Source: Thalassotalea piscium (GTDB taxonomy: Bacteria; Pseudomonadota; Gammaproteobacteria; Enterobacterales; Alteromonadaceae). From it: a stretch of 64,000 nucleotides of DNA. The notes under the pieces were generated by a model that worked only from the letters and a program-made list of their open reading frames with translations, had not been told where the DNA came from and did not search any database. This document shows, in pieces, positions 35,728-45,618 of this stretch. How positions within the stretch are numbered: position 1 is the first letter of the stretch; every line of letters begins with the position of its first letter. The stretch is taken from NCBI RefSeq assembly GCF_030295935.1, contig NZ_AP027362.1, positions 3,348,001-3,412,000 on the forward strand, given 5' to 3'. The translations under genes and the position numbers were made by a program.

Positions 35728-38256
35728 TTACTTCAATATATGTTTTTTAGTTTTAGTTGTAGCAACTGCATTTGCAGGATCATCTGGCCAATAATGCTTG
35801 GGATAATTAGCTTTCATGTCTTTTTGCACCTCTTTGTAGCTTGACTGCCAAAAACCACTTAAATCTTGTGTTACTTGTATGGGCCGCTGTGCTGGAGACA
35901 ACATTTCTAAAACAAGCGCTACCGAGGTGTTTGCATTGGTCCCGCCAATTCTAGGACCTTCGTTCATCCCATAAAGATCTTGCATCGGCAATGATACTGT
36001 TGGGTTTTTATCAATTGAATAACGAATAACACAACGACGACCTGTAGCACTGATAAAATGTGTAGGGGCCAATTTATTCAAGATTTGCTGCTGCTGGTAG
36101 TCTAATAACGTTAACAATTGCTCTGATAAATTCAACTTATCAAGCTGGGTTTTAGAAAGGACTCCGTCAAGAAATGGCAAAAACCACAATGAGAGTTGAT
36201 CTAAAAGCCCTTTCACTGAGACATCAGGCAAGTTAAGTTGTTTATTACAACGATTAAGCCAACGCCAACGCATTAAAAGTTGTAAATCTTTCACTTGCCA
36301 ATTTAGCCATTCAATGCCATTTTTTATTAACTGCTGTTGCCATACGGCTATTATTTCAGCTGAGCTTAACCGTTCATTTAATTTTTTTTCTTCAAGTACT
36401 ATTGCGCCTATTCGTTTTTGCGCTAATGCTTCAATCGCTTGTTTTTTATTACTATAATGAACATATATCTGCTTATTATGAGTAACAACCTTCCATGTAA
36501 GCAATGTATTTATATCAGCTTGTGCAGCTGTTTTAACTGACAAGCCTCGGTTGTTTTTTACAATTTCAGCCGCGACAATAAATGGTGCTTGTGCTAATGA
36601 GTCATGCGGTTCAACTATTAAGCCTTTCCCGTATGCCGCAAGAAACTCACCGTCTTGCTCTCGCTTCTTTGCTATACGTTCTGGATATGCTATTGCTAAT
36701 AATTCTCCACAAAACTTTAACGGCAACTCGTTTGCCTTATTCACTTTTGCAGCTTTAATCAAACGGTTAACTTGCGCCTGTAAACGCTTAAGTTGAGGTG
36801 TATTAACATCCTTACGTGCCTGCTCTTGAATAAAGTATTCCACTCGATTAACAATATTACCACTTTGTAGAGGCTGTGATGAAGACAAAGTGTCATGCTG
36901 CTCTAATAGAGCTGCTAATAAGCACGCTAACTGGGCTAAACCAAAGCAATTATGTTGTTGTTCTAGCTGTGAGGCTATTAAAATCATATGCCCATAACGT
37001 GGGTGACAACTGAGCTGACTAACTTTATCTCCATGCTCAGTTAAACGATGTTCTCGATCTACAATTTTTAAATTAACTAGATGCTGCCAACCTTTATCTG
37101 CTGCATGCTCACTTGGAAAGTCAAGTAAAGGTAGCTGATTAAGTGACTTCACTCCCCAACGTGCAGCTTCAATTAATAGCACAAGAATATCTGCTTGTTT
37201 AATAGCAAGAGGGGCCTCTTGTGGTCGACGAGAAAAATCTTCCTCACTATATAAGCGAATACAGTGCCCTTTAGATAAACGACCTGCTCTACCTGCTCGT
37301 TGTATTGCCGAAGCTTTGGCAATAGTTCTCAGCTGTAAATGATTAGTTAAGGTATTATCATCAAAACATGCTACTTTTTCTAAACCAGTGTCTATAACCA
37401 GTGTAATTCCTTCAATGGTTAAGCTAGTTTCTGCAATGTTTGTGGCTAGCACTATTTTTCGCAAACCTTGCGCGGAGGGCCTAATCGCTTTTTTCTGAGC
37501 TGCTAACGATAATGAACCATATAAAGGGCATAGCTCAACATCTGCCGATAAGCGAGTTTGAAGTTGGTTATAAATATAGCGAATATCACTGCTACCAGGA
37601 AGAAACACTAAAATAGAGCCTTGAAAGTTTTTTACTGCATTTTCAATGCAACCTAATGCGTGCTGACGCCACAACTTAATGTTTTTAACTGGCTGATAAT
37701 CAACGGTTATAGGGTAACTTCGTCCTTCACAACTTAAGTAGGCAGCATCAGGTAAGTGAGTCATTAGTTGATTACTTGCTAAAGTTGCCGACATTAACAG
37801 CAACTTTAGCTCGTCATTCAATCCTGATTGAACATCACGTAACAACGCAAAAGCAATATCCATTTGTAATGAGCGTTCATGAAATTCATCCATAACAACC
37901 ATCGCTGTAGTGAGCAGCTCTGGATCATGTTGAATAATCTGAATTAAAATGCCCTCTGTTATCACTTCGAGTAAAGTGTTTTTACTCACACATACTTCAT
38001 CTTTTAAGCGATAACCGACCCTTTGACCAACCTCTTCACCACACTCTTTTGCCAAATAATAAGCAATACTTTTAGCCGCTAGGCGACGTGGCTGCACTAA
38101 ATATATTTTACCTTTGAAATTTTGTGTTAATAACCACAAGGGAACACGGGTAGACTTGCCTGCCCCCGGCTGTGCAGATAAAAGCAAAGTATTAGTTTTA
38201 GCAAGTGAGGAGATAAACTCTACTTTTATCGAATCAATAGGTAATTTTGTGATCAT
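35728..38256 (-). CDS. hrpB: ATP-dependent helicase HrpB
   Basis: DEAH-box helicase of 842 residues. Walker A is SAQPGAGKSTRVP near residue 27, the DExH box reads MDEFHERS, motif III is LLLMSATL and motif VI is QRAGRAGRLSKGHC. HA2 and HrpB C-terminal domains follow, with LLxLLDYQQQ and QDLSGFWQSSYKEVQKDMKANYPKHYWPDDP at the end. The gene pair hrpB-mrcB is conserved in gammaproteobacteria. Its cellular substrate is not established. Confidence 0.94.
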   Translation of the reverse strand: MITKLPIDSIKVEFISSLAKTNTLLLSAQPGAGKSTRVPLWLLTQNFKGKIYLVQPRRLAAKSIAYYLAKECGEEVGQRVGYRLKDEVCVSKNTLLEVITEGILIQIIQHDPELLTTAMVVMDEFHERSLQMDIAFALLRDVQSGLNDELKLLLMSATLASNQLMTHLPDAAYLSCEGRSYPITVDYQPVKNIKLWRQHALGCIENAVKNFQGSILVFLPGSSDIRYIYNQLQTRLSADVELCPLYGSLSLAAQKKAIRPSAQGLRKIVLATNIAETSLTIEGITLVIDTGLEKVACFDDNTLTNHLQLRTIAKASAIQRAGRAGRLSKGHCIRLYSEEDFSRRPQEAPLAIKQADILVLLIEAARWGVKSLNQLPLLDFPSEHAADKGWQHLVNLKIVDREHRLTEHGDKVSQLSCHPRYGHMILIASQLEQQHNCFGLAQLACLLAALLEQHDTLSSSQPLQSGNIVNRVEYFIQEQARKDVNTPQLKRLQAQVNRLIKAAKVNKANELPLKFCGELLAIAYPERIAKKREQDGEFLAAYGKGLIVEPHDSLAQAPFIVAAEIVKNNRGLSVKTAAQADINTLLTWKVVTHNKQIYVHYSNKKQAIEALAQKRIGAIVLEEKKLNERLSSAEIIAVWQQQLIKNGIEWLNWQVKDLQLLMRWRWLNRCNKQLNLPDVSVKGLLDQLSLWFLPFLDGVLSKTQLDKLNLSEQLLTLLDYQQQQILNKLAPTHFISATGRRCVIRYSIDKNPTVSLPMQDLYGMNEGPRIGGTNANTSVALVLEMLSPAQRPIQVTQDLSGFWQSSYKEVQKDMKANYPKHYWPDDPANAVATTKTKKHILK

Positions 38257-38472
38257 AAATAAAGATGTACTAATTTATAACGCCAATTAATGTAGTAGCT
38301 ATCATAGCAAAAATGACTTTCTACAAGGAGATAACTGCAAATAAAGTGTAACTTTATACGAATAAATACGTCATCTGGCTTTTTTGACTTGCAAATTAAT
38401 AAAAACCTGCTTACTTGGCAAAGTGCAAAAAAGCTGATACCACTAATCTCTTGCCTAGCAACGGATTGAAAA

Positions 38473-38883
38473 ATGAAATTAGCGGAGTACGACCAATATA
38501 CAATAGAGCACAGTGAAAACATGTTGATTGTGGATGCTAAAGGTAACTTTGATATTAAAGTTACACAGCAATATGTTCAAGATATGTATAATGCATGTGA
38601 GTTATTTAATAATAACCCTTGGGGGCTTTTAGCCACTTTTTATGGTAATCGTGTATTTACACCTGATGCTGAAATCGCTTTGATGGAATTAACAAAATAT
38701 CGCATCAAACGAGGAATGATAGCAAATGCCAGCGTTATCTTAGACAGCAATACTGGTGATATTCAGCAACTGCAATTACGCCGAATTTATCAAAGCCACA
38801 AATTAACGTTTCACATGTTCAGTGATATTGAAAATGCCCGTAAATGGCTAGATAGCTTTATTAGCGATAAAAAAAAGCGGTAA
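38473..38883 (+). CDS. Hypothetical protein, possibly STAS/SpoIIAA-like
   Basis: A 136-residue soluble protein divergent from hrpB. It begins YDQYTIEHSENMLIVDAKGNFDIKVTQQYVQDMYNA, then NPWGLLATFYGNRVFTPDAE and a final FSDIENARKWLDSFI, which fits an alpha/beta STAS/SpoIIAA-type fold. No family is recognised with certainty. ATG at 38473 with only a weak ribosome-binding site. Its stop lies inside the terminator hairpin of the convergent pepB gene. Confidence 0.65.
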   Translation: MKLAEYDQYTIEHSENMLIVDAKGNFDIKVTQQYVQDMYNACELFNNNPWGLLATFYGNRVFTPDAEIALMELTKYRIKRGMIANASVILDSNTGDIQQLQLRRIYQSHKLTFHMFSDIENARKWLDSFISDKKKR

Positions 38884-38898
38884 TCACGTTACCGCTTC
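38869..38898 (-). terminator. pepB terminator, overlapping the end of the convergent gene
   Basis: Minus strand: AAGCGGTAA pairs with TTACCGCTT around a short loop, followed by eight T. The hairpin sits 20 bp past the pepB stop and covers the last codons of the plus-strand gene. Confidence 0.85.
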
Positions 38899-38917
38899 TA
38901 AACTTTATAAAGTTGTT

Positions 38918-40207
38918 TTACTGTGAAAGTAAAAGATTGGCAATAGTGGCAATACTAAGGCCAGTTGCCCCCGCTCCCCACTGTGCATTAGCACTGCCGT
39001 TATAAGCTGCAGCTAAGTCGAAATGCAACCAGCCCTTACCATCCACAAACCGAGACAGAAAGCCCGCAGCATTACTTGCGCCACCAGGTCCACCGCCAGG
39101 AATAGGGCGGCTATTCGCAGTATTTGCAAATGCTGATGGACACTTATCTTGATGCCATTTAGCTAAAGGCAGTTGCCATAAAGGTTCATTTTCACTAGTA
39201 GCAGCCTTTTTAGCTTGATCAGCAGCCTGCTGATCAAGTGAAAATAGTGCAGTATAGTCACCACCAGTTGCTGCTACAGCAGCCCCTGTTAATGTAGCCG
39301 CGTCAATAATGAGTGTAGGAGAGTTTTCACTTGCCATTAGCAAACCATCAGCAAGTACAATTCGTCCTTCGGCATCTGTATTTGCTACTTCACAGGTAAC
39401 ACCATTCTTATAAGTTAAGATATCTCCTAATTTATAGGCATTATTACTTACCATGTTTTCTGCACAACATAGAATAAGTTTCACGCGGCTCTTTAGCCCT
39501 TGACGTATTGCAAGCGCTAATGCACCCGCAACAACTGCAGCCCCGCCCATATCACATTTCATATGAAACATGCCCTCATTAGACTTTAAGCTGTATCCGC
39601 CACTATCGAAGGTAATACCTTTACCGACTAAGCACGCTGTAACTGCTGCTTGGTCGTCACCTGTTGGGTTATAGTCAATTTCAATAATACACGGAGGATT
39701 AACACTACCTTTACCAACATTATATACGCCTGTCCAACCTTGTTCAGACAGAGCCTCACCACTAATAACATGTGTTTTCACATATTCTGGCGCTTGAGTA
39801 GTAATATATTTTTGTGCTTTTTCAGCAAGTAGCAATGGTGTTAGCTGGCTAGGCGTTTGATTCGTTAGATCGCGCGACCAAGCATATACAGCCAACTTAT
39901 CATTTAACTTGCTTACAACGTCTTCATCGCCGTTAAACTCAATATTAGTTAGCTTATCAACACAAGTAAAACCTAGAGCAAATGCCCATTGAGAGTCTGC
40001 TTTCCATGAATCACCTTGCAAATGTGCATTTTTAACTCCCATCTTCTCAATGCTGCGACCCGCTTTTTGAATGCTTTGCAATGGAAATAAGTCGTTGTCA
40101 TCAAGGTAAATATAGATGTCGTCATCAATAATTTGTAAAAGATTATCACTTTGCCACTGCGATACTGACTTGTTGGCCGTTAAAAAGATATTAGTCACTG
40201 AAGACAT
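38918..40207 (-). CDS. pepB: Aminopeptidase B (M17 family)
   Basis: Leucyl-aminopeptidase family enzyme of 429 residues (E. coli PepB 427). Metal and catalytic residues lie in LVGKGITFDSGGYSLKSNEGMFHMKCDMGGAA and the M17 signature NTDAEGRIVLADGL. The C-terminal half shows FANTANSRPIPGGGPGGASNAAGFLSRFV typical of PepB rather than PepA. An upstream ATG at 40225 also opens the frame, but AAGGA about ten bases before 40207 favours the inner ATG. Confidence 0.93.
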   Translation of the reverse strand: MSSVTNIFLTANKSVSQWQSDNLLQIIDDDIYIYLDDNDLFPLQSIQKAGRSIEKMGVKNAHLQGDSWKADSQWAFALGFTCVDKLTNIEFNGDEDVVSKLNDKLAVYAWSRDLTNQTPSQLTPLLLAEKAQKYITTQAPEYVKTHVISGEALSEQGWTGVYNVGKGSVNPPCIIEIDYNPTGDDQAAVTACLVGKGITFDSGGYSLKSNEGMFHMKCDMGGAAVVAGALALAIRQGLKSRVKLILCCAENMVSNNAYKLGDILTYKNGVTCEVANTDAEGRIVLADGLLMASENSPTLIIDAATLTGAAVAATGGDYTALFSLDQQAADQAKKAATSENEPLWQLPLAKWHQDKCPSAFANTANSRPIPGGGPGGASNAAGFLSRFVDGKGWLHFDLAAAYNGSANAQWGAGATGLSIATIANLLLSQ

Positions 40208-40371
40208 AGATAAAGATTCCTTCATATTAAATGTGTAATAGCGTTAATTAAGCACTATTTTTGCAAAAATTTTACCATATTAACAATAGACAATATATAT
40301 TCTCAACTAGCATGACTTTTGTTCTAGAGTTAATTTATTATGAAGCCATATTTATTAATAGAATAATCCCC

Positions 40372-41103
40372 TTGAAATATACACCTAAATTAAAAAAAGC
40401 AACATTAATTAAGCGTTACAAACGTTTTCTAGCAGATGTAATACTCGAAGACGGCACTGCTACCACAATTCACTGTGCTAATACTGGCGCTATGACAGGG
40501 TGTGCTGAACCTGATGATACAGTTTGGTATAGCACCTCAGATAATCCTAAACGTAAATACCCTTTCAGTTGGGAACTTACTCATACTAAAAATAATCATT
40601 ACATTTGCGTGAACACAATACGTGCGAATCAATTAGTTGAAGAAGCACTACATAATAATACTATTACAGAACTAACAGGTTTTAATTCATTACAACGTGA
40701 AGTTAAATACGGTACTGAAAATAGTCGTATCGACATACTATTAAAGTTTAACAATCAACCTGACACTTACATAGAAGTTAAGTCTGTAACCTTATTAGAA
40801 GGAGATATGGGCTATTTTCCAGACGCTGTTACTGGCAGAGGACAAAAGCACCTAAGAGAATTAATAGAGGTAGTTGAGCAAGGCCATAGAGCAGTATTGA
40901 TATTTGCTGTACTGCACTCTGGAATTGACTCAGTTAAAGCTGCAGACTATATTGATCCTGAATATGCTAAACTATTAGCACAAGCAAAGTATAAGGGTGT
41001 TGAATTACTAGCGATTAAGGCAAGCTTCACACATTTAGGTGGAGATTTTGAAGTAGTGTTGAAGCAAATACTACCTGTAATTATCACTGAAACTAATTAC
41101 TGA
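40372..41103 (+). CDS. sfsA: SfsA family protein, probable TTG start
   Basis: Sugar fermentation stimulation protein family, 243 residues from the TTG at 40372. [56 protein letters not shown] and [12 protein letters not shown]-type elements match E. coli SfsA along its length. The family begins about four residues before PxLKKATLI, where this gene has TTG AAA TAT. An in-frame ATG at 40309 would add 21 residues with no counterpart in the family. The molecular role of SfsA is uncertain; a nuclease or DNA-binding function has been suggested. It precedes dksA, as in E. coli. Confidence 0.9.
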   Translation: MKYTPKLKKATLIKRYKRFLADVILEDGTATTIHCANTGAMTGCAEPDDTVWYSTSDNPKRKYPFSWELTHTKNNHYICVNTIRANQLVEEALHNNTITELTGFNSLQREVKYGTENSRIDILLKFNNQPDTYIEVKSVTLLEGDMGYFPDAVTGRGQKHLRELIEVVEQGHRAVLIFAVLHSGIDSVKAADYIDPEYAKLLAQAKYKGVELLAIKASFTHLGGDFEVVLKQILPVIITETNY

Positions 41104-41369
41104 TTTTAAAGATAAAGATTGACCTTACCTGTAAAAGCTTGTAAAAGAGCAGGCTTACAGATAAACGCATTTAAGTCTTCTCTCCATCTTTCTCGCTAAG
41201 GTATTGATTTGATTTAAAAAGAAATTATATTTTCAATGTTTACTTGATTTCTATTTACTGTAGCACAATATAGACTTGATAAATTTGGTCTATTGGATAA
41301 TTGGCACATGCAGTCAATGGGTATTTATATAACCAGCCCTTTGATTTAGTGAGTATTAGGAGAATTAGC

Positions 41370-41810
41370 ATGCCAAACAAAAAAGCTTTGGGTATTTTGG
41401 CATTAGCCGGCGTTGAACCTTACGTTGAAAAACCTGACGAAGAATACATGGGCTCTGCACAGTTAGAGCATTTTAAAAAGATTCTTGACGCTTGGCGTAT
41501 ACAATTACGTGAAGAAGTCGATCGCACTGTATCGCATATGCAAGATGAGGCAGCAAACTTTCCTGATCCTGTAGATCGTGCAGCGCAAGAAGAAGAATTC
41601 AGTTTAGAATTACGTACCAGAGATCGTGAACGTAAACTCATTAAAAAGATCGAAAAAACATTACAACTTATTGAAGATGATGATTTTGGTTTCTGTAACT
41701 CTTGTGGAATTGAAATTGGTATTCGCCGTTTAGAAGCGCGTCCAACAGCTGATCTTTGTATAGAATGTAAAACATTAGCTGAAATAAAAGAACGCCAAAT
41801 GGCTGGTTAA
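41370..41810 (+). CDS. dksA: RNA polymerase-binding transcription factor DksA
   Basis: Secondary-channel regulator that acts with ppGpp at rRNA and other promoters. The 146 residues include the coiled coil with its acidic tip ([20 protein letters not shown]), the four-Cys zinc finger (CNSCG...CIECK) and the end KERQMAG. The ATG at 41370 has AGGAG eight bases upstream; the frame is open further 5' but unlike DksA. It precedes gluQRS, pcnB and folK as in E. coli. Confidence 0.98.
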   Translation: MPNKKALGILALAGVEPYVEKPDEEYMGSAQLEHFKKILDAWRIQLREEVDRTVSHMQDEAANFPDPVDRAAQEEEFSLELRTRDRERKLIKKIEKTLQLIEDDDFGFCNSCGIEIGIRRLEARPTADLCIECKTLAEIKERQMAG

Positions 41811-41828
41811 GTTAAGTCATCAACTTAA

Positions 41829-42734
41829 ATGTATACCCCTCTAACTGAGCGACCCGGTAATTTATATCGAGGTCGCTTTGCTCCTTCCCCATCAGGATTA
41901 CTTCATTTCGGCTCTTTGGTAACTGCGCTAGCAAGCTTTTTAGACGCACGCAAAAATAACGGTACTTGGTTAGTTCGTATTGAGGATATTGATCCACCAA
42001 GGGAATTAGCAGGTGCAAGTGGAAAAATTCTCAAAACACTTGAAGCCTATGGCTTATATTGGGATGAGTCTGTGCTTTATCAAAGTAAGCAAAGTGAACG
42101 CTACCTCGCCTTACTCAACAACCTCCACAAAAGCCATTGTTGCTATTATTGCCAGTGCACTCGTGCAAAAATAAAAGCCCAAGGGGGAATATATCAAGGA
42201 CATTGTCGGCAACTAAATTGTGCTGAAAAAAATTCAGCAATAAGATTACTAAATTCCCACCCTAATTATTACTTTACTGATATTATTCAAGGTAAAGTTA
42301 AAGGTAATAAAGCACTAGCTGAAGAAGACTTTGTTATTCATCGTAAAGATGGACTATTTGCCTACCAATTAGCTGTAGTTAGTGATGACATATACCAAAA
42401 AATCACTCATGTAATAAGGGGTTGTGATTTACTTGAGCCGACGATGAGACAACTTACATTGTTTCAAACATTAGCTAAAAAACCTCCATTTTATGGACAT
42501 GTTCCTTTGGCGGTTACTAATGCAGGATACAAATTAAGTAAACAAAATAATGCACCCGCTATAGATACTTCGTCACCACAAGCTTCGTTAATTGCTGCAC
42601 TTAACTTTCTTGGTCAAAAACCAGAAAGTAACTTGATAAATGCAAGTGTATTACAAATCATTGAATGGGCCATTTATCATTGGGAAATAAACAGAGTGCC
42701 TAAATCAGATAAAATAGTACTGTCAGCATATTAA
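41829..42734 (+). CDS. gluQRS: Glutamyl-Q tRNA(Asp) synthetase
   Basis: Truncated GluRS paralogue that attaches glutamate to the queuosine of tRNA-Asp. The 301 residues carry GRFAPSPSGLLHFGSLVTALAS with the HxGS form of the HIGH motif, the zinc-binding CYYCQCTRAKI...GHCRQ insert, and KLSKQN as KMSKS equivalent. The anticodon-binding domain is absent, as expected. It starts 18 bp after dksA. Confidence 0.96.
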   Translation: MYTPLTERPGNLYRGRFAPSPSGLLHFGSLVTALASFLDARKNNGTWLVRIEDIDPPRELAGASGKILKTLEAYGLYWDESVLYQSKQSERYLALLNNLHKSHCCYYCQCTRAKIKAQGGIYQGHCRQLNCAEKNSAIRLLNSHPNYYFTDIIQGKVKGNKALAEEDFVIHRKDGLFAYQLAVVSDDIYQKITHVIRGCDLLEPTMRQLTLFQTLAKKPPFYGHVPLAVTNAGYKLSKQNNAPAIDTSSPQASLIAALNFLGQKPESNLINASVLQIIEWAIYHWEINRVPKSDKIVLSAY

Positions 42735-42812
42735 TTGCCGTTTTTCCATTCTCTTTTTTATCCGACTAGTATATTATTGCGCGGCAATAAAACAGTGTCT
42801 GTCAAGGGTAAC

Positions 42813-44228
42813 ATTATTAAAAAAGTCATCAATCTGTGTAAAAAAATGTTCGCAAATAGCAATACAAAAAGCTCCAAGGGTAGTAATACTCTTAATGTGT
42901 TAACCCGCGATCAGCATCCAGTTTCTCGTAAATTTATCAGTACTAATGCCCTTAAAGTATTGCATCGCCTAAATAGTGCCGGCTTTGATGCTTATTTAGT
43001 GGGTGGTGGTGTTCGTGATATTTTACTTGGCATTACACCAAAAGATTTTGATATAGCAACCAATGCTACTCCCGAACAGATTAAACATTTATTTCGAAAC
43101 TGCCGACTCATCGGCCGCCGCTTTCGTTTAGCACATATTGTGTTTGGTCGAGATGTTATTGAAGTTGCCACATTCAGAGGCCATCATGACAGCGCGACAG
43201 AAAAGCAGCAGCAATGTCAAAAAACATCAAAACAAAATGAAGATGGCATGCTATTACGTGATAATATTTATGGTTCAATCGAAGATGACGCAGAACGTAG
43301 AGACTTCACCATAAACGCCCTCTATTACAGTGCTAAAGATTTCACTGTTCATGACTTTGCCAACGGTATTTCAGATATCAACGATCGTAAGATTCGTTTA
43401 ATTGGTGATCCTGAAACTCGTTACCGAGAAGACCCTGTAAGAATGCTAAGAGCAATACGGTTTGCAACCAAACTTGATATGAAAATTAGCGCTGAAACCG
43501 AAAAGCCAATTAAAACTTTAGCGCCACTTCTTGCAAATATCCCTCCTGCGCGAATGTTTGAAGAGTTCAATAAACTATTTTTATCAGGTAAAGCCTTAGT
43601 CAATTTTAAACAGTTACGTGAGTATCAGCTTTTTGCTTATTTTTTCCCAACTGTAGACCAAGCTCTTGAGGTTAATGAGTTTCCCTACTTGTCTACATTT
43701 ATTACTACTTCGTTAGCAAATACAGACACGCGAATAAATAGCGACAAACGCGTAACTCCTGCATTTATATTTGCTGCGTTGCTTTGGTACCCATTACAAA
43801 AACAAATACTACAATTAAAGTCAACAGCGCCCCTTTCAGCACAAGATGCATTCTTTGCCGCTTACCATGAAGTGATGTCTGAACAACAACGAAGCATAGC
43901 AATCCCTAAACGTTTTCAAGCTGTGATGAAAGACATTTGGATACTTCAAGAGAAGCTAGAACGCCGTGAAGGTAAAAAAGCGTTTAAAACACTCGAACAC
44001 ATAAAGTTTAGAGCAGGTTACGACTTCTTGTTACTCCGTTCTGTTATTGAACAAGACAAACCAGAACTAACAAAGCTTGCACAATGGTGGACTGACTTTC
44101 AAGATAGCAACTATGACACACAGCAACTCATGGTTAAGTCTTTACCTAAACCTACTGGTGCTAAGCGCTCACTTCGCAAAAAGCGTAAGCCTAAACAAAG
44201 TAATCCCGCAACAGGTACATCAGAGTAA
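42813..44228 (+). CDS. pcnB: Poly(A) polymerase I, probable AUU start
   Basis: Adds 3' poly(A) tails that target RNA for decay. The 471 residues hold the nucleotidyltransferase signature YLVGGGVRDILLGITPKDFDIATNA, RRFRLAHIVFG, the DAERRDFTINALYY block and a Lys/Arg-rich tail. The residues IIKKVINLCKKM align with the IFTRVANFCRKV start of E. coli PcnB, whose start codon is the rare AUU. Here ATT stands at the same place (42813), with AAGGG four bases upstream. Alternatives are GTG at 42795, six codons earlier and without a ribosome-binding site, or TTG at 42735 directly after the gluQRS stop. Confidence 0.94.
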   Translation: MIKKVINLCKKMFANSNTKSSKGSNTLNVLTRDQHPVSRKFISTNALKVLHRLNSAGFDAYLVGGGVRDILLGITPKDFDIATNATPEQIKHLFRNCRLIGRRFRLAHIVFGRDVIEVATFRGHHDSATEKQQQCQKTSKQNEDGMLLRDNIYGSIEDDAERRDFTINALYYSAKDFTVHDFANGISDINDRKIRLIGDPETRYREDPVRMLRAIRFATKLDMKISAETEKPIKTLAPLLANIPPARMFEEFNKLFLSGKALVNFKQLREYQLFAYFFPTVDQALEVNEFPYLSTFITTSLANTDTRINSDKRVTPAFIFAALLWYPLQKQILQLKSTAPLSAQDAFFAAYHEVMSEQQRSIAIPKRFQAVMKDIWILQEKLERREGKKAFKTLEHIKFRAGYDFLLLRSVIEQDKPELTKLAQWWTDFQDSNYDTQQLMVKSLPKPTGAKRSLRKKRKPKQSNPATGTSE

Positions 44229-44232
44229 CATT

Positions 44233-44727
44233 ATGGCACTGGTTTATATTGGTCTAGGTAGTAACTTATCGAACCCGAAGCTACAAATTAGTAATGCGAT
44301 AACTGCGCTTGAAAACATCAAACAAAGTAAACTTAATGCAGTTTCTTCACTTTATTTTAGTCGCCCCATGGGGCCGCAAGACCAACCTGATTATATGAAT
44401 GCAGTGGTAGCTCTTGAAACTCAATTAACGCCATTGCAATTACTTGAACATCTTCAAACTATAGAAAAAAATGCAGGTCGAGAACGTAAAGGTGAACACT
44501 GGGGTGCACGAATTATTGATCTCGATATCCTTTTATTTGGCGAACAAACCATTAATAATGAGAGGCTTACTGTTCCGCATTATGGTTTACATTTAAGAGA
44601 ATTTGTTTTAATTCCTTTAGTTGAGATAGCTCCTGATCTTAAATTACCTGATGGCACATCAATCTCATTACTTGCGAGCATAATCGATATTAATGGTCTT
44701 AACGTACATAGCAAGCTGCGCGATTGA
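44233..44727 (+). CDS. folK: 2-amino-4-hydroxy-6-hydroxymethyldihydropteridine diphosphokinase
   Basis: Transfers pyrophosphate from ATP to the pterin in folate synthesis. The 164 residues include YIGLGSNLSNP, the RPMGPQDQPDYMNAVVALET loop and the ATP-binding GARIIDLDILLFG signature. The frame is open well into pcnB, but the ATG at 44233, 4 bp after the pcnB stop, matches the family start. Translational coupling to pcnB is likely. Confidence 0.96.
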   Translation: MALVYIGLGSNLSNPKLQISNAITALENIKQSKLNAVSSLYFSRPMGPQDQPDYMNAVVALETQLTPLQLLEHLQTIEKNAGRERKGEHWGARIIDLDILLFGEQTINNERLTVPHYGLHLREFVLIPLVEIAPDLKLPDGTSISLLASIIDINGLNVHSKLRD

Positions 44728-44814
44728 TTTCACTCAGTTACAATAACAGGTTAACATGCCCTATAATTTAGCCCCTATGAACTCAATACTTGATCTGAAA
44801 CTAGTGGAAGTGTG

Positions 44815-45609
44815 ATGAAAAAGATAACAACTGCAACATTACGAAAAATGAAACAAGATGGTGATAAAATTTCAACCATTACCGCATATGATGCAAGTTT
44901 CGCAAAAATATTTGATCAAGCAGGCATACATGCAATACTTATCGGTGACTCACTTGGCATGGTCTTGCAAGGCCAAGAAGACACTTTGCCAGTAAATATT
45001 GAGCACATGGTTTATCACACGCAGTGTGTCAATCGAGGTGTTACTAAAACATTAATTATCAGCGACATGCCCTTTATGAGTTACGCAACTAAAGAGCAGG
45101 CATACAGCAATGCAGCTAAGCTAATGCAAGCTGGTGCTAGCATGGTAAAGCTAGAAGGCGGTGAATGGTTAGTAGATACTATAAAAGGACTAGTGGAGCG
45201 TGGAATACCTGTCTGCGCTCACCTCGGTTTAACACCTCAGTCTGTTAATGTATTCGGTGGCTTTAAAGTGCAGGGGCGTGAAAAAAGCCAGGCGGATGAA
45301 ATGATCGCTCATGCTAGACTACTAGAAGAAGCTGGTGCCCAGCTGTTAGTATTAGAATGTATTCCCTCTAAATTAGGTAAGGCTATCTCTGAAGCGGTAT
45401 CAATACCAACTATTGGTATTGGAGCTGGTAAAGAAACAGATGGGCAAATTTTAGTAATGCACGACGCATTAGGAATATCTTGTAGCTACATGCCTAAGTT
45501 TTCACGTAACTTTCTAATCGATACGGGTGATATTAAAAAAGCCGTAGAGCTTTATATAAGTGAGGTAAGTAATGGTAACTTTCCTGGTAATGAACACATT
45601 TTTAATTAG
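44815..45609 (+). CDS. panB: 3-methyl-2-oxobutanoate hydroxymethyltransferase
   Basis: First committed enzyme of pantothenate synthesis: ketoisovalerate to ketopantoate using methylene-tetrahydrofolate. 264 residues with [33 protein letters not shown], the [13 protein letters not shown] loop and [15 protein letters not shown]. The ATG at 44815 directly follows an in-frame GTG; GGAAG just upstream suits either. panC follows 9 bp later. Confidence 0.97.
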   Translation: MKKITTATLRKMKQDGDKISTITAYDASFAKIFDQAGIHAILIGDSLGMVLQGQEDTLPVNIEHMVYHTQCVNRGVTKTLIISDMPFMSYATKEQAYSNAAKLMQAGASMVKLEGGEWLVDTIKGLVERGIPVCAHLGLTPQSVNVFGGFKVQGREKSQADEMIAHARLLEEAGAQLLVLECIPSKLGKAISEAVSIPTIGIGAGKETDGQILVMHDALGISCSYMPKFSRNFLIDTGDIKKAVELYISEVSNGNFPGNEHIFN

Positions 45610-45618
45610 TGATAAAAA

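Noticed and set aside
41128-41165. Imperfect inverted repeat after sfsA (cctgtaaaagc / gcaggcttacag)
   Set aside because: The stem has mismatches and no T run, so it is not supported as a terminator.
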